A stretch of DNA of 64,000 nt, taken from positions 1 to 64,000 of the forward strand of contig JAGXGC010000022.1 in assembly GCA_024636935.1 (NCBI GenBank), given 5' to 3'. This DNA comes from Sideroxydans sp. (GTDB lineage: Bacteria; Pseudomonadota; Gammaproteobacteria; Burkholderiales; Gallionellaceae). Positions 24,233 to 32,494 of this stretch are shown here, in pieces. The position numbers and the translations under genes are program-made. Numbering within the stretch: position 1 is the first letter of the stretch; every line of letters begins with the position of its first letter. The notes under the pieces are model-generated. The model saw only the letters and a list, made by a program, of their open reading frames with translations, was not told the DNA's origin and searched no databases.

Positions 24233-24532
24233 ATGGGAAAAAGGCTCAGCGAAGAGGAAAACTATCAGCTTCGCAAAAAGCATTCTGATGAGCAACGCAA
24301 GCGGATCATGTTGTCAGTGGACACGTTCCCGTACTTAATGCTTGATGTGGCGGACCCTAGAAGAGCAAAACCTGAATGCTGCGCAATGGATGGAAAAGCT
24401 CTTCGTTACGACCACCCATATTGGACTGATCACTATCCACCGTGTACAAAGACTTGTTTGTGTGGAGTGATCCAATACAGCGAGAAAATGCTGTTGAAAC
24501 ACGGAATCCCTATTGTTGATGGTGGCAATTAA
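24233..24532 (+). CDS. Stand-alone mini-MuF protein
   Basis: 99 residues. RKRIMLSVDTFPYLMLDVADPRRAKPECCAMDGKALRYDHPYWTDHYPPCTKTCLCGVIQYSEKMLLKHG aligns along its length with the central segment of the full MuF protein (31308-32492), which has TFPYLQYDA, the WDGMVLPVDDPFWQSHAPVKEFGCKC block and SGRDLARRG. The Cys/His pattern is kept. It lacks the head-binding and C-terminal domains. It may be a duplicated module, a decoy or an antagonist of a MuF-linked toxin; the function is not known. Confidence 0.75.
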   Translation: MGKRLSEEENYQLRKKHSDEQRKRIMLSVDTFPYLMLDVADPRRAKPECCAMDGKALRYDHPYWTDHYPPCTKTCLCGVIQYSEKMLLKHGIPIVDGGN

Positions 24533-24567
24533 TGAAGATAATGTGCACCCACATGAAGGAGTTAACC

Positions 24568-24930
24568 ATGAAAGCCATTGCCTTTGTTTTAACCATGCTG
24601 ATCGCAACCAGCGCCCATGCTGGCATAACTGAGGATCTGTGCACCTTGGCAAAAGCAGAAACTCACGGATTCCGCTGCAAGGTGAATCACGGTGACGATT
24701 CACATACGCTGCTCATTAAGAAGGATGTGCGCGAGTCCGACACGGAAGAGAAGAAAGCCAATGCCAGAGTGCGCATGGCCGACGTGATTGAGAGTCACTT
24801 CCGTACTGGTGGCGATCTTGTGTTGATCCGTTTCACTGGGATCGATGGAAAGCTTTACGAGAGATCCTGTATCAAGATCAAGAATACATACAAACCATCT
24901 TGCTACGACGCAGTGCGCATTAAAGAATAA
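24568..24930 (+). CDS. Secreted small protein
   Basis: 120 residues from the ATG at 24568 with AAGGAG upstream. Signal peptide (AIAFVLTMLIATSAHA), then a body with three Cys, including CIKIKNTYKPSCYD, that could form a disulfide. Not recognised. It is the last early or middle gene and is followed at once by a terminator. Confidence 0.65.
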   Translation: MKAIAFVLTMLIATSAHAGITEDLCTLAKAETHGFRCKVNHGDDSHTLLIKKDVRESDTEEKKANARVRMADVIESHFRTGGDLVLIRFTGIDGKLYERSCIKIKNTYKPSCYDAVRIKE

Positions 24931-24950
24931 CCCGCCCTAGCACCCCCTCC

Positions 24951-24976
24951 AAGCCCCGCCCTTCGCGGGGCTTTCT
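24951..24976 (+). terminator. Rho-independent terminator of the early/middle operon
   Basis: AGCCCCGC / GCGGGGCT stem with a short CCTTC loop, followed by TTTCTCTTT. It separates early genes from the lysis operon. Confidence 0.85.
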
Positions 24977-24981
24977 CTTTG

Positions 24982-25028
24982 CACTGAAGCGCTTCAGTGT
25001 CGCCCATTACGCGCGCGCGCGTAATCAT
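24982..25028 (+). promoter_or_regulatory. Lysis-operon late promoter with activator dyad
   Basis: A perfect 18-bp palindrome, CACTGAAGC/GCTTCAGTG (24982-24999), followed by TCGCC, a second 20-bp palindrome of ATTAC flanking alternating GC (25006-25025), and a TAATCA -10-like box at 25022. A near-identical dyad stands before the protease gene (32861). The location matches the Mu Plys promoter. Confidence 0.65.
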
Positions 25029-25035
25029 GCGCGAC

Positions 25036-25203
25036 ATGGACAACACATCACCAAACACCTGCGGCACTTGCGCCATCTGGACGCGACATGACGACAAGCG
25101 CATGCCTCAACATGGGCAGTGCGCTAAGAAGTCTGGGGGCTACTACACGCACCAGGGCAATGCCTGCTCGTTCAATCCGATCTTGTGGAAGAAGAAGCCA
25201 TGA
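25036..25203 (+). CDS. Small Cys-rich protein, first late gene
   Basis: 55 residues: NTCGTCAIWTRHDDKRMPQHGQCAKK...GNACSF. The pattern resembles short phage Cys-rich proteins of unknown role. An ATG at 25027 is another start. The -10-like box just upstream suggests a very short or absent leader. Overlaps the endolysin start. Confidence 0.6.
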   Translation: MDNTSPNTCGTCAIWTRHDDKRMPQHGQCAKKSGGYYTHQGNACSFNPILWKKKP

Positions 25204-25712
25204 GGAAGATCGACCGCATCGTTATCCATTGTTCCGATACACCGAACGGTAGGACGCTCTTCACTGGCAAGCCGAGCGATCGCAACTACATCACGCCGGT
25301 GATGGAGATCGACAGTTGGCACAAGGCACGTGGCTTCAAACGCCTGCCTAACTGGCGCTCACGCCAGAACCCCGGCCTTTCATCCATCGGTTATCACTAC
25401 GTGGTTTACACGCGCGGGTTCGTTGAGACGGGTCGCCACGTCGATGAGATCGGCGCGCATGCGAAAGGCTACAACGCCACGAGTATCGGCATCTGTGTGA
25501 TCGGTCGCGATCAATTCACGCCGCAGCAATGGGCCGCGCTCGATCATCTGGTCGATTCACTGCGCGAGATCTATCCGCTGGCCAAGGTGGTCGGCCACGG
25601 CTCACTCAACAAGCACAAGACCTGCCCCAACTTCGATGTGGCTGCATGGCTCGATAGCGGCCTGCCTGATGCCAACAAGATATTCAACCCTGAACCAGGA
25701 GCGATTGCATGA
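25200..25712 (+). CDS. Endolysin, N-acetylmuramoyl-L-alanine amidase
   Basis: 170 residues of the T7-lysozyme (amidase_2) type. Zinc ligands are visible as His in IVIHCSDTP, His in VVGHGSLN and Cys in KTCPNFD; GYHYVVYTRG and GYNATSIGICVIG are typical. It cleaves the amide bond between the glycan and the peptide stem at lysis. No signal peptide, so it depends on the holin encoded next. Confidence 0.95.
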   Translation: MRKIDRIVIHCSDTPNGRTLFTGKPSDRNYITPVMEIDSWHKARGFKRLPNWRSRQNPGLSSIGYHYVVYTRGFVETGRHVDEIGAHAKGYNATSIGICVIGRDQFTPQQWAALDHLVDSLREIYPLAKVVGHGSLNKHKTCPNFDVAAWLDSGLPDANKIFNPEPGAIA

Positions 25713-25948
25713 ACACCACCGTCACCCCCGTCGTCGTCGATCCCAAGCCTTGGTGGATGTCCAAGACTATCTGGCTCAACCTAGTCAGCGCCGTGCTGTT
25801 GGCGCTGGAGCTGAAGTTCGACCTGCTGCAACCCTATCTGCCGGGCAGTGTGTACGCATGGTTCGCCGTGTTCCTGTCGGTCGCCAATCCAGTGCTGCGC
25901 ATCATCACCGCATCGCCCATCACGTTCGGTTTCACTAAGAGCGAATGA
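25709..25948 (+). CDS. Holin-like membrane protein
   Basis: 79 residues with two or three hydrophobic segments (IWLNLVSAVLLALEL, VYAWFAVFLSVANPVLRIIT). The position between endolysin and spanin genes, with four-base overlaps, supports a holin that opens the inner membrane. Confidence 0.8.
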   Translation: MNTTVTPVVVDPKPWWMSKTIWLNLVSAVLLALELKFDLLQPYLPGSVYAWFAVFLSVANPVLRIITASPITFGFTKSE

Positions 25949-26454
25949 GCAACTTATTCAATCCCGGCTTCTGGCTCGTGGCGCTGTTGCTGGCGCTGGG
26001 CTTATTTGGTGCGGGCTATTCATCGGGGAACAAACATGCGAACACGCAATGCATCGCCAATCAGGTCGTCGCGCAAGACGCTGCGCAAGTCGAAATCGCC
26101 ACAACAAACACGAAGCGTGAGGCTGTCGCAAGCAGTCGCGAACTATCAAGAGGTCGTATCGGCGCAACGTATGCGCAAATTGGAAAAGCCGCGCAGCAAT
26201 TGGAAGTGGAAATGGCTGCAAGTGCTGTTGGTGCTGTTGGTTGTGGCCTTGATGCTAACGGGATGCGCCTCTGGAATGCCGCCAATCGCGGAGCAACCGA
26301 GGCGGTGCGCAGCGAGCCTGACTACTCCATGCCCACTGCCCCCGCCGCTATCGAATGGCTCGGATCACGCGATGCTGCAGAACCATATCGAGTCGATGGA
26401 GCTGTACGCGCAGTGCCGCGATCAGCTGGCGAAGTTGGTGGAGTGCTCAAGTGA
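25945..26454 (+). CDS. Rz-like inner-membrane spanin
   Basis: 169 residues. An N-terminal signal anchor (FWLVALLLALGLFGAGYSSG) is followed by a periplasmic part. With the overlapping lipoprotein gene in another frame, this fits the Rz/Rz1 spanin pair that fuses inner and outer membranes in the last step of lysis. The coiled-coil region is weaker than in lambda Rz, so confidence is moderate. Confidence 0.7.
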   Translation: MSNLFNPGFWLVALLLALGLFGAGYSSGNKHANTQCIANQVVAQDAAQVEIATTNTKREAVASSRELSRGRIGATYAQIGKAAQQLEVEMAASAVGAVGCGLDANGMRLWNAANRGATEAVRSEPDYSMPTAPAAIEWLGSRDAAEPYRVDGAVRAVPRSAGEVGGVLK

Positions 26455-26515
26455 AACCGGAAGACCAAGCGCAAGAACTGGAGCTGATGGAATGGGAAGC
26501 GCACCAAGAGATTAG
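26171..26515 (+). CDS. Rz1-like outer-membrane spanin lipoprotein, embedded in Rz
   Basis: 114 residues read in the +1 frame inside the Rz gene. A basic start and hydrophobic segment (WLQVLLVLLVVALML) lead to the lipobox LTGC, then a Pro-rich stretch (PCPLPPPLSN) typical of Rz1. It extends 61 bases past the Rz stop. The start ATG is at 26171. Confidence 0.78.
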   Translation: MRKLEKPRSNWKWKWLQVLLVLLVVALMLTGCASGMPPIAEQPRRCAASLTTPCPLPPPLSNGSDHAMLQNHIESMELYAQCRDQLAKLVECSSETGRPSARTGADGMGSAPRD

Positions 26516-26678
26516 AGGCTTGCCGGAGCCAGATGTCATTCCGGCGACACATTGCCGCGACATTGATTGCGGCGAAGAGATACCGGAAGCGCGCCGCGAG
26601 GCGTATCCGCGAGTGCGGTTTTGTGTGGCGTGTCAGGCACGCCGGGATAAAGCGAGAGGTGGTTTATGTTGCAAATAG
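26451..26678 (+). CDS. TraR/DksA-type zinc-finger protein
   Basis: 75 residues from the GTG at 26451, overlapping Rz1. THCRDIDCGEEIPEARREAYPRVRFCVACQARRD is the C4 zinc finger of the TraR/YbiI family. Phage members of this family bind the RNA polymerase secondary channel and can replace DksA/ppGpp. The start is not certain; an ATG at 26487 is a shorter option. Confidence 0.85.
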   Translation: MKPEDQAQELELMEWEAHQEIRGLPEPDVIPATHCRDIDCGEEIPEARREAYPRVRFCVACQARRDKARGGLCCK

Positions 26679-27073
26679 AAATCTGGCAGTTGGTGGGTTC
26701 GCTGGCGGCGATTGTGGTGACCTTTGCCACCATGATTTGGGCGTTCGGCAAGATGCTGGCGGGGCAGTTCAAAGATAGCTTGGATGCGCGCTTTGCCACC
26801 CAAGATGAGCTGCGCAAACAGCGCGAGCATGCGATGGATGAACGCTTCCGCCGTATGGAAGAAGACCTTGAAGGCAAAGCGCCGCACTACAACGAGCGCA
26901 TATCCTACCTTGAGGCCAACGCCAAAAAATCCCCCACGCATGATGATCTAGCGGGGCTTCACGAAAAGATTAACGGTGTCAGCAATGAAATCAGCGAACT
27001 GACTGGCGCGTTCAGTGGCGTGAAGACATTGCTTGAAACCCTGCATCGTCACCTGTTAAACGGGGGTAAATGA
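26666..27073 (+). CDS. DUF2730-like membrane/coiled-coil protein
   Basis: 135 residues. One N-terminal membrane segment (LVGSLAAIVVTFATMIWAFG), then a long helical, charged region (DELRKQREHAMDERFRRMEEDLEGK) and a final helix. The layout matches the DUF2730 proteins found between lysis and terminase genes in Mu-like phages. Function unknown. Confidence 0.75.
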   Translation: MLQIEIWQLVGSLAAIVVTFATMIWAFGKMLAGQFKDSLDARFATQDELRKQREHAMDERFRRMEEDLEGKAPHYNERISYLEANAKKSPTHDDLAGLHEKINGVSNEISELTGAFSGVKTLLETLHRHLLNGGK

Positions 27074-27378
27074 TGAGCACTTACGCTGAAGAGATTAACG
27101 CATCGCGTCGACTAGCTATCTTGTTGGCGCTGGGATTTGCACCTGGCTACACCCTCAATCGTACTGCTCTGCGCCGCTTTGTAGAGCGCACGGGCTACAT
27201 CACCAGTGTGGATTTGTTGAATACCGAGCTGTCTTGGTTGGCCGAGATGGGCTACATCGATCTGCTTGAGTTGGACGCGGTGTATCTGACCGCGCGCGGT
27301 GAGGATGTATCGCTAGGGCGCATTCAAGTGCCGGGTGTACGTCGCCCATCGCCGGGAGAGACCAATGGCCCACGGTGA
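27070..27378 (+). CDS. Mu gp26-like small protein
   Basis: 102 residues; an ATG three bases later is equal. SRRLAILLALGFAPGYTLNRTALRRFVERTGYITSVDLLNTELSWLAEMGYIDL looks like a winged helix, as in the ArsR-like fold reported for this family. Sits where Mu gp26 sits. Role in virion production not established. Confidence 0.75.
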   Translation: MMSTYAEEINASRRLAILLALGFAPGYTLNRTALRRFVERTGYITSVDLLNTELSWLAEMGYIDLLELDAVYLTARGEDVSLGRIQVPGVRRPSPGETNGPR

Positions 27379-27862
27379 TGATGCACGCCGCGCCGTCCGC
27401 GCGGCTTACGTTTTTGACCAGCTCGCACTTGAGTCCGCAGCGACCAAGTGCAACATCCCCTATGACACCGTGCGCAACTGGAAGCGCGAAGCCAAGAAGC
27501 TGGGCGACGATTGGGACAAGGCACGTGGCGCGCAGATGATCGCAGGCGGTGGCATCGAAGACGTAGTGCGCCAAACCTTAGGCATCGTCGTGCAACAGGT
27601 GCAAGCCACCGTGCAGGCTATCCAAGATTCGGATATGCCACCCGGCGAAAAGGTGCAGATGCTGGCTAGCCTTGCCGATGCGTACAACAAGCTGATGGCC
27701 GCGAGCCGCAAGATGATGCCGGAGACAGACAAGCTAGCTGTGGCCACGGATGTGGCGAAGCGGCTGGCTGAATTCGTGCGGGAAAATTATCCGCAGCACG
27801 CGCCCGCGTTCGCGGAGATCCTCGGGCCGTTTGGTGATGATCTGGCGAGGGCTTATGGCTAA
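27365..27862 (+). CDS. DUF1804 protein, probable small terminase subunit
   Basis: 165 residues from the ATG at 27365. N-terminal homeodomain-like HTH (ARRAVRAAYVFDQLALESAATKCNIPYDTVRNWKREAKKLGDDWDKAR) and a helical body. This is the Mu gp27/DUF1804 family, thought to recognise packaging DNA ahead of the large terminase. Confidence 0.87.
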   Translation: MAHGDDARRAVRAAYVFDQLALESAATKCNIPYDTVRNWKREAKKLGDDWDKARGAQMIAGGGIEDVVRQTLGIVVQQVQATVQAIQDSDMPPGEKVQMLASLADAYNKLMAASRKMMPETDKLAVATDVAKRLAEFVRENYPQHAPAFAEILGPFGDDLARAYG

Positions 27863-28082
27863 GCTATCAGCTTCTGCTGAACACGCGCTATCTGTGGTTG
27901 CACACGCCTCAATGGCTAAGGATATGGCAAAGAACGTCGAAGGAATGGGCGGCTTTTATGAGTTCTGGCTGAAAGAGCAGACACCCAAAGACCGCGAAAT
28001 CGTCGAGTCATACATCAAGCTGTCGAAGCTGGCTTATAAGGATTTTACCTCCATGCTGGCCAAGGACATGAAGCATGGCTAA
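27855..28082 (+). CDS. Small hypothetical protein between terminase genes
   Basis: 75 residues, overlapping both neighbours. Helical: SASAEHALSVVAHASMAKDMAKNVEGMGGFYEFWLKEQTPKDREIVESYIKLSKLAYKDF. No motif recognised; the tight coupling suggests a part in packaging. Confidence 0.65.
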   Translation: MAKLSASAEHALSVVAHASMAKDMAKNVEGMGGFYEFWLKEQTPKDREIVESYIKLSKLAYKDFTSMLAKDMKHG

Positions 28083-29820
28083 CAACACCTCCGAAAAAGA
28101 TTTCCTCAAGGAGATTGCCGAGCTGACGCAGGGGCTGCGCGCGGAGATCGAGGCCAAGCAGGTCGGCCTCGACCCGTCGCCAGCGGCCAAGCGCGCACGG
28201 CGTAAGCGCGTGCTGGTGGACGGCGACTTCGAGTTCTTTTGCTACACCTACTTCCGGCACCACATCCGTCCGCCTTCGTCGGAGTTTCACCGGCACTTCT
28301 TCAAGCGCTTCCCGCAGATTTTGGACAAGCCGAGCGGCGCGAAGGAATGGTGGGTGGCGCCGCGCGGCGAGGCAAAGTCATCGCTGACCACCAAGGTCGG
28401 CCCGTGCTGGGTGGCCGTGCGCGCGCTGCTGCAAAAGCCCACGATCCGCGCAGAGGTGGGCTGGCAAGGCGACGTGCCGTACTTCATCGACTACATCACC
28501 ATGCTGGGCGCGGAAACCAAGCTGCCGACCAAGCTGCTCGAAGTCGTTAAAGTCGAGCTGACGGTTAACGCCGCACTGGCGCTGGATTTTCCGGAGGCGT
28601 GCGGCGCGACGAAGAACTGGAAGATCGGCGACTTCACCACACGCAGCGGCGTGAAGATGGAAGCGTTCGGTGCCGAGCAGGCGATTCGCGGTACTTTCCA
28701 CGGCGCATCTCGCCCCAAGCTGCTCCTGGGCGACGATCTGATCACCGACAAGGAAGCCAAGAGCCCGACCGAATGCAACAACCGCTGGGACTGGCTGGAA
28801 AAGGCCGTGGACTTCCTCGGCCCGCCGGATGGCTCCGTTAAATTCGTCGGCGTCGGTACCGTGCTCAACAAGAACGATCCGATCAGCCAGGCCAAGGGCG
28901 CGATCGGACACCTGGTACACCACTTCCGCGCGCTGATCGAGCTGCCGAAGCGCATGGATATGTGGGAGGAATGCCAGGCACTGATGCTCAACCAGGACAA
29001 GCCCGCCGAAGAAGCCGCCAACGAGCGCGGCGAAGTACTCGAAGAGAATCAGCTCCCGTCCCATCTGTTCTATCAGGCGCACCAGGCCGAGATGGATAGC
29101 GGCGCGGTGATCTCGTGGCCGGGCGTGCGCAGCCTGTATTGGCTGATGCGCCAGCGGGCGAAGAATGCCAAGGCATTCGCCACGGAAATGCAGGGCGACC
29201 CGCGCAGCGATGAGGACAAGGTTTTCGCCCCGGTGGCGTTTTGGGTGTCGCGCCTGTCGCACTGGAAGCCGTTCGGCGCGTGCGACCCGTCGATGGGTAA
29301 GGGCGAGAAGTCCGACCCGTCGGCGATTGTAGGGGGCTTTTACGACACCGAGCGCCAGAAGCTGCACGTTGACTATGCCGCCATCAAGCGCCGGGTGCCG
29401 AGCAAGCTGGAGGCCGATCTGATCGCATTCCAGCAGGAATTCAAGTGCCAGGCTATCGGCTTCGAAAACAACAACGCGTATGAACACATGCGCCAGTCAT
29501 TTGTCACGGCCGGGCTGGCCAAGAGCGTGGCGCTGCCACTGGTGGCGGTCACGGCCACGGTCGATCCGGAGGTACGCATCGATTCGCTGGAACCGTATAT
29601 CACCGACGCGTTTGAGCCGCGCATCCTATTCAACCCAGCGCTGACACTACTTCTGGCCGAGATGGATAGCTGGCCGGAAAAGCAATCAGCCCATCACTAC
29701 GATGGGCTGTGCGCGCTGCACATCCTGTGGATGATTGCCGTATCGCGCAGCGCGCCGATGGAATTCCAATCATCCGGTCAACGTGTCGCCACATCCGGCG
29801 GCATGTCCGGATTCATGTGA
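28075..29820 (+). CDS. Terminase large subunit (Mu gp28-like)
   Basis: 581 residues. ATPase: WWVAPRGEAKSS is the Walker A-like region and KLLLGDDLITDKEA the Walker B. Nuclease: FGACDPSMGKGEKSDPSAIVGGFYD and later acidic residues (LEPYITDAFEPRI). It pumps phage DNA into the head and cuts it by the headful rule in Mu-type phages. Base composition here is more GC-rich than in the tail genes. Confidence 0.95.
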   Translation: MANNTSEKDFLKEIAELTQGLRAEIEAKQVGLDPSPAAKRARRKRVLVDGDFEFFCYTYFRHHIRPPSSEFHRHFFKRFPQILDKPSGAKEWWVAPRGEAKSSLTTKVGPCWVAVRALLQKPTIRAEVGWQGDVPYFIDYITMLGAETKLPTKLLEVVKVELTVNAALALDFPEACGATKNWKIGDFTTRSGVKMEAFGAEQAIRGTFHGASRPKLLLGDDLITDKEAKSPTECNNRWDWLEKAVDFLGPPDGSVKFVGVGTVLNKNDPISQAKGAIGHLVHHFRALIELPKRMDMWEECQALMLNQDKPAEEAANERGEVLEENQLPSHLFYQAHQAEMDSGAVISWPGVRSLYWLMRQRAKNAKAFATEMQGDPRSDEDKVFAPVAFWVSRLSHWKPFGACDPSMGKGEKSDPSAIVGGFYDTERQKLHVDYAAIKRRVPSKLEADLIAFQQEFKCQAIGFENNNAYEHMRQSFVTAGLAKSVALPLVAVTATVDPEVRIDSLEPYITDAFEPRILFNPALTLLLAEMDSWPEKQSAHHYDGLCALHILWMIAVSRSAPMEFQSSGQRVATSGGMSGFM

Positions 29821-29828
29821 GGTAGATC

Positions 29829-31321
29829 ATGAGCACTTTAAAGAAGGAACAGAAAGACGAGATCGCCACCACGCGCGACGGCCGCGACATCACACGAGGC
29901 TACGTGGACGCGCTGCCGCTGCTGCCATCCACCGACAAGCTGCTGGCGCTCAAGGGCAACGGCGATCTGACGATCTACCAGGAAGTGCTGCGCGACGACC
30001 AGGTGAAGGCCTGCTTCGGCCAGCGCGTGCGCGCGGTGATCTCGCGTCCGTGGGAAGTGAAGCCCGGCGGCGACAAGCGCATCGACAAGCAGGCCGCCGA
30101 GTTCATCGAAGAGCAGATCAAGAAGCTCGCGTTCGACGACATCACCGAGAAGATGCTCTACGGCGTGTTCTACGGCTATGCGGTGGCCGAGCCGCTGTAT
30201 GCGGTGAGGATGGCAAGATCGTGTTGGATGCAAGCCGTGGCGGCGTCAAGGTGCGCGACCGGCGGCGCTTCGGCTTTGCGCCGGATATGTCGCTGCGCCT
30301 GCGCACGTCCGCTAATCCGATGGGCGAGGTACTTCCCGAGAAGAAGTTCTGGCACTTCGCCACCGGCAGCGACCACGACGACGAACCCTACGGCCTCGGT
30401 CTGGCGCATTGGCTCTACTGGCCGGTGTTCTTCAAGCGCAGCGGAGTGAAGTTCTGGCTGATCTTCCTGGAGAAGTTCGGCAGCCCAACTGCTGTGGGGG
30501 AATATGAGCCTGGTACCAGCCAAGAGGATCAGGACAAGCTGTTGTCCGCGCTGCAAGCCATCCAGACCGACAGCGCGATCATCCATCCAAAAGGCATGAT
30601 GGCGACGCTGCTGGAGGCCACACGCGGCGGCACAGCTGATTACACCGAACTCTACGACCGCATGGATGCAGCCATTGCCCGCGTGACGCTGGGCCAGACG
30701 GCTAGCACCCAAGGCTCGCCCGGTAAACTGGGCAATGATGATCTGCAGGGAGACGTGCGCGCGGACATCGTTAAGGCCGACGCCGACTTGGTATGCATGA
30801 GCTTCAACGCTACGGTGGTGAAGTGGCTGGTCGAATGGAATTTCCCCGGCGCTGCACTGCCGCAGGTATGGCGCAAGTGCGAGGACGAGGAAGACGCGAA
30901 CACCACCAGCGAGCGAGACGAACGCATCAGCAAGATGGGGTTCAAGCCGACGCTGAAGTACATCCAGGATACGTATGGTGGGGAGTGGGTAGAGGTCAAT
31001 TCTTCCGACAAAGATACGCCGACTGGCCAAGTTGGAGATGCCGAGTTTGCTGAGAACTACCGCAGGGTATCTGGTGCTTTTATCAAAGACACTGACGAGT
31101 TAGACGCCCTAGCGGCAGGTATGGCGAGCGATTGGGAGCGCGTCACCGATCCGTTGATCGCGCCCATCGTGGCGCTGGCGGCGGAAGTGAGCAGCTTTGC
31201 GGAGTTTCAGGCGCGGCTGCCGGATCTGATCCAAGACATGGATACTGTGCAACTGGCCGAGATGTTGGCGCAGGGGCAGTTCGCCGCGCGGATCTGGGGC
31301 AAGGTCAATGCCGAAGATTAA
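29829..31321 (+). pseudogene. Portal protein (Mu gp29/DUF935), one-base frameshift
   Basis: Two frames together make one normal-length portal. The first (29829 to ~30206) begins STLKKEQKDEIATTRDGRDITRG and runs to EPLYAV; the second picks up EDGKIVLDASRGGVKVRDRRRFGF and continues to 31321. The sequence GCGGTGAGGATGGC at 30201-30214 appears to lack one G of an expected GTGGAG. Portal is essential for DNA packaging, so if the deletion is real the prophage cannot make infectious particles; a sequencing error at this spot is the alternative. The N-terminal frame would go on into a spurious tail ending at 30449. Confidence 0.88.
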
Positions 31322-32492
31322 GCTCGAACCCTTGCCGCCCGAAGAGGCGATCGCCTTCTTCCGGCAGAAGGGCTACAAGATCGGATTCGACTGGCGCGAC
31401 GTCTGGCAGCAGGAACATCAGGCTGGCTTCACTGTGGCCAAAGCCATGCAACTGGACATCCTGCGCGATATCCGCACGGCAGTGGATAGCGCGCTGGTCA
31501 ACGGCACCACTTTCGCCGACTTTCGCAAAACGCTGGAACCGATGCTGGTGCAAAAAGGCTGGTGGGGTCGCGCCGATATGGAAGACCCACTTACCAAAGA
31601 GATCAAGAACGTGCAGCTTGGCAGCACGCGCCGTCTCAAAACGATCTACGACACCAACCTGCGCACAGCGCACAGCGAGGGACGGTGGGAGCGCATCCAA
31701 GCGAGCAAGCAGACCTTCCCCTATCTGCAATACGACGCGAACAACAGCGAGAACCCGCGTCTACAGCATTCCGCCTGGGATGGCATGGTGCTGCCGGTGG
31801 ATGATCCTTTCTGGCAGTCGCATGCGCCGGTCAAAGAATTCGGCTGCAAGTGCCGAGTGATCCAGATGTCAGGGCGCGATCTGGCGCGGCGCGGATTAGA
31901 GGTGAGTGCAACGCCCAAGGTGCCGACGGTGACCTATACCAACAAGCGCACCGGCGAAGTGCAGCAGATACCACAGGGGGTGCACCCCGCATTCAATTAC
32001 CCGATGGGCGGGCGGCTGACCAACCTGCCGAAGATGATCACCGAGAAGCTGGATGCAGTCGACGTGCCGCTGGCCGCTGGTGTGCTCAAGGGAATCGTAT
32101 CTGGCGAAGCGTTCGCACGCTTCTTTGCAAAGCCGGAAGGTGTGTTCCCTATCGGTGTGCTGGTTACAGCGGATGCTGAGCTGATCGGCGCGAAGACACA
32201 TACGGTGCGCTTGTCTGCTGAGACGATGCAGAAGCAGATCGACGTGCACCCAGAGCTTGCGCTGGAGGAATATGCGTTCGTGCAGCAGGCCATCGAGCGC
32301 GGCGTGCGTATCCAAGATGGTGATACCGCGTTGGTCTATCTGTTGGAACTGGACGGGTATGTGACGGTGGTTAAAGCGACAGGTAGCGGCAAGGCTGTGT
32401 TCATGACCAGCTTCCGCAGGCTGTCGAGCAGCCAAGTGAAACGGGATGAAGAGATCCGCAGGTTGTTACGCAAGCAGGAAGGGAATAAGTAG
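31308..32492 (+). CDS. MuF-like head morphogenesis protein with C-terminal extra domain
   Basis: 394 residues. The MuF core covers the first ~215: TIYDTNLRTAHSEGRWERIQ, TFPYLQYDANN, HSAWDGMVLPVDDPFWQSHAPVKEFGCKCRV. It joins the portal during head assembly. After a linker a second domain (~residues 262-394) with FPIGVLVTADAEL, KQIDVHPELALEEYAFVQQAIERG and ALVYLLELDGYVTVVKATGSGKAVFMTSFRRL resembles the RelE/barnase-like PBECR nuclease domains often fused to MuF proteins. The nuclease idea is inference. Confidence 0.9.
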   Translation: MPKIKLEPLPPEEAIAFFRQKGYKIGFDWRDVWQQEHQAGFTVAKAMQLDILRDIRTAVDSALVNGTTFADFRKTLEPMLVQKGWWGRADMEDPLTKEIKNVQLGSTRRLKTIYDTNLRTAHSEGRWERIQASKQTFPYLQYDANNSENPRLQHSAWDGMVLPVDDPFWQSHAPVKEFGCKCRVIQMSGRDLARRGLEVSATPKVPTVTYTNKRTGEVQQIPQGVHPAFNYPMGGRLTNLPKMITEKLDAVDVPLAAGVLKGIVSGEAFARFFAKPEGVFPIGVLVTADAELIGAKTHTVRLSAETMQKQIDVHPELALEEYAFVQQAIERGVRIQDGDTALVYLLELDGYVTVVKATGSGKAVFMTSFRRLSSSQVKRDEEIRRLLRKQEGNK

Positions 32493-32494
32493 CG

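Noticed and set aside
28378..29487. Long minus-strand reading frame (369 codons) opposite the large terminase
   Set aside because: Shadow of a GC-rich coding gene; the plus strand has clear terminase motifs and the minus product has no recognisable features.
29829..30449. A separate 206-residue protein
   Set aside because: Its first ~126 residues are the portal N-terminus; the rest is out-of-frame portal sequence after the single-base shift.
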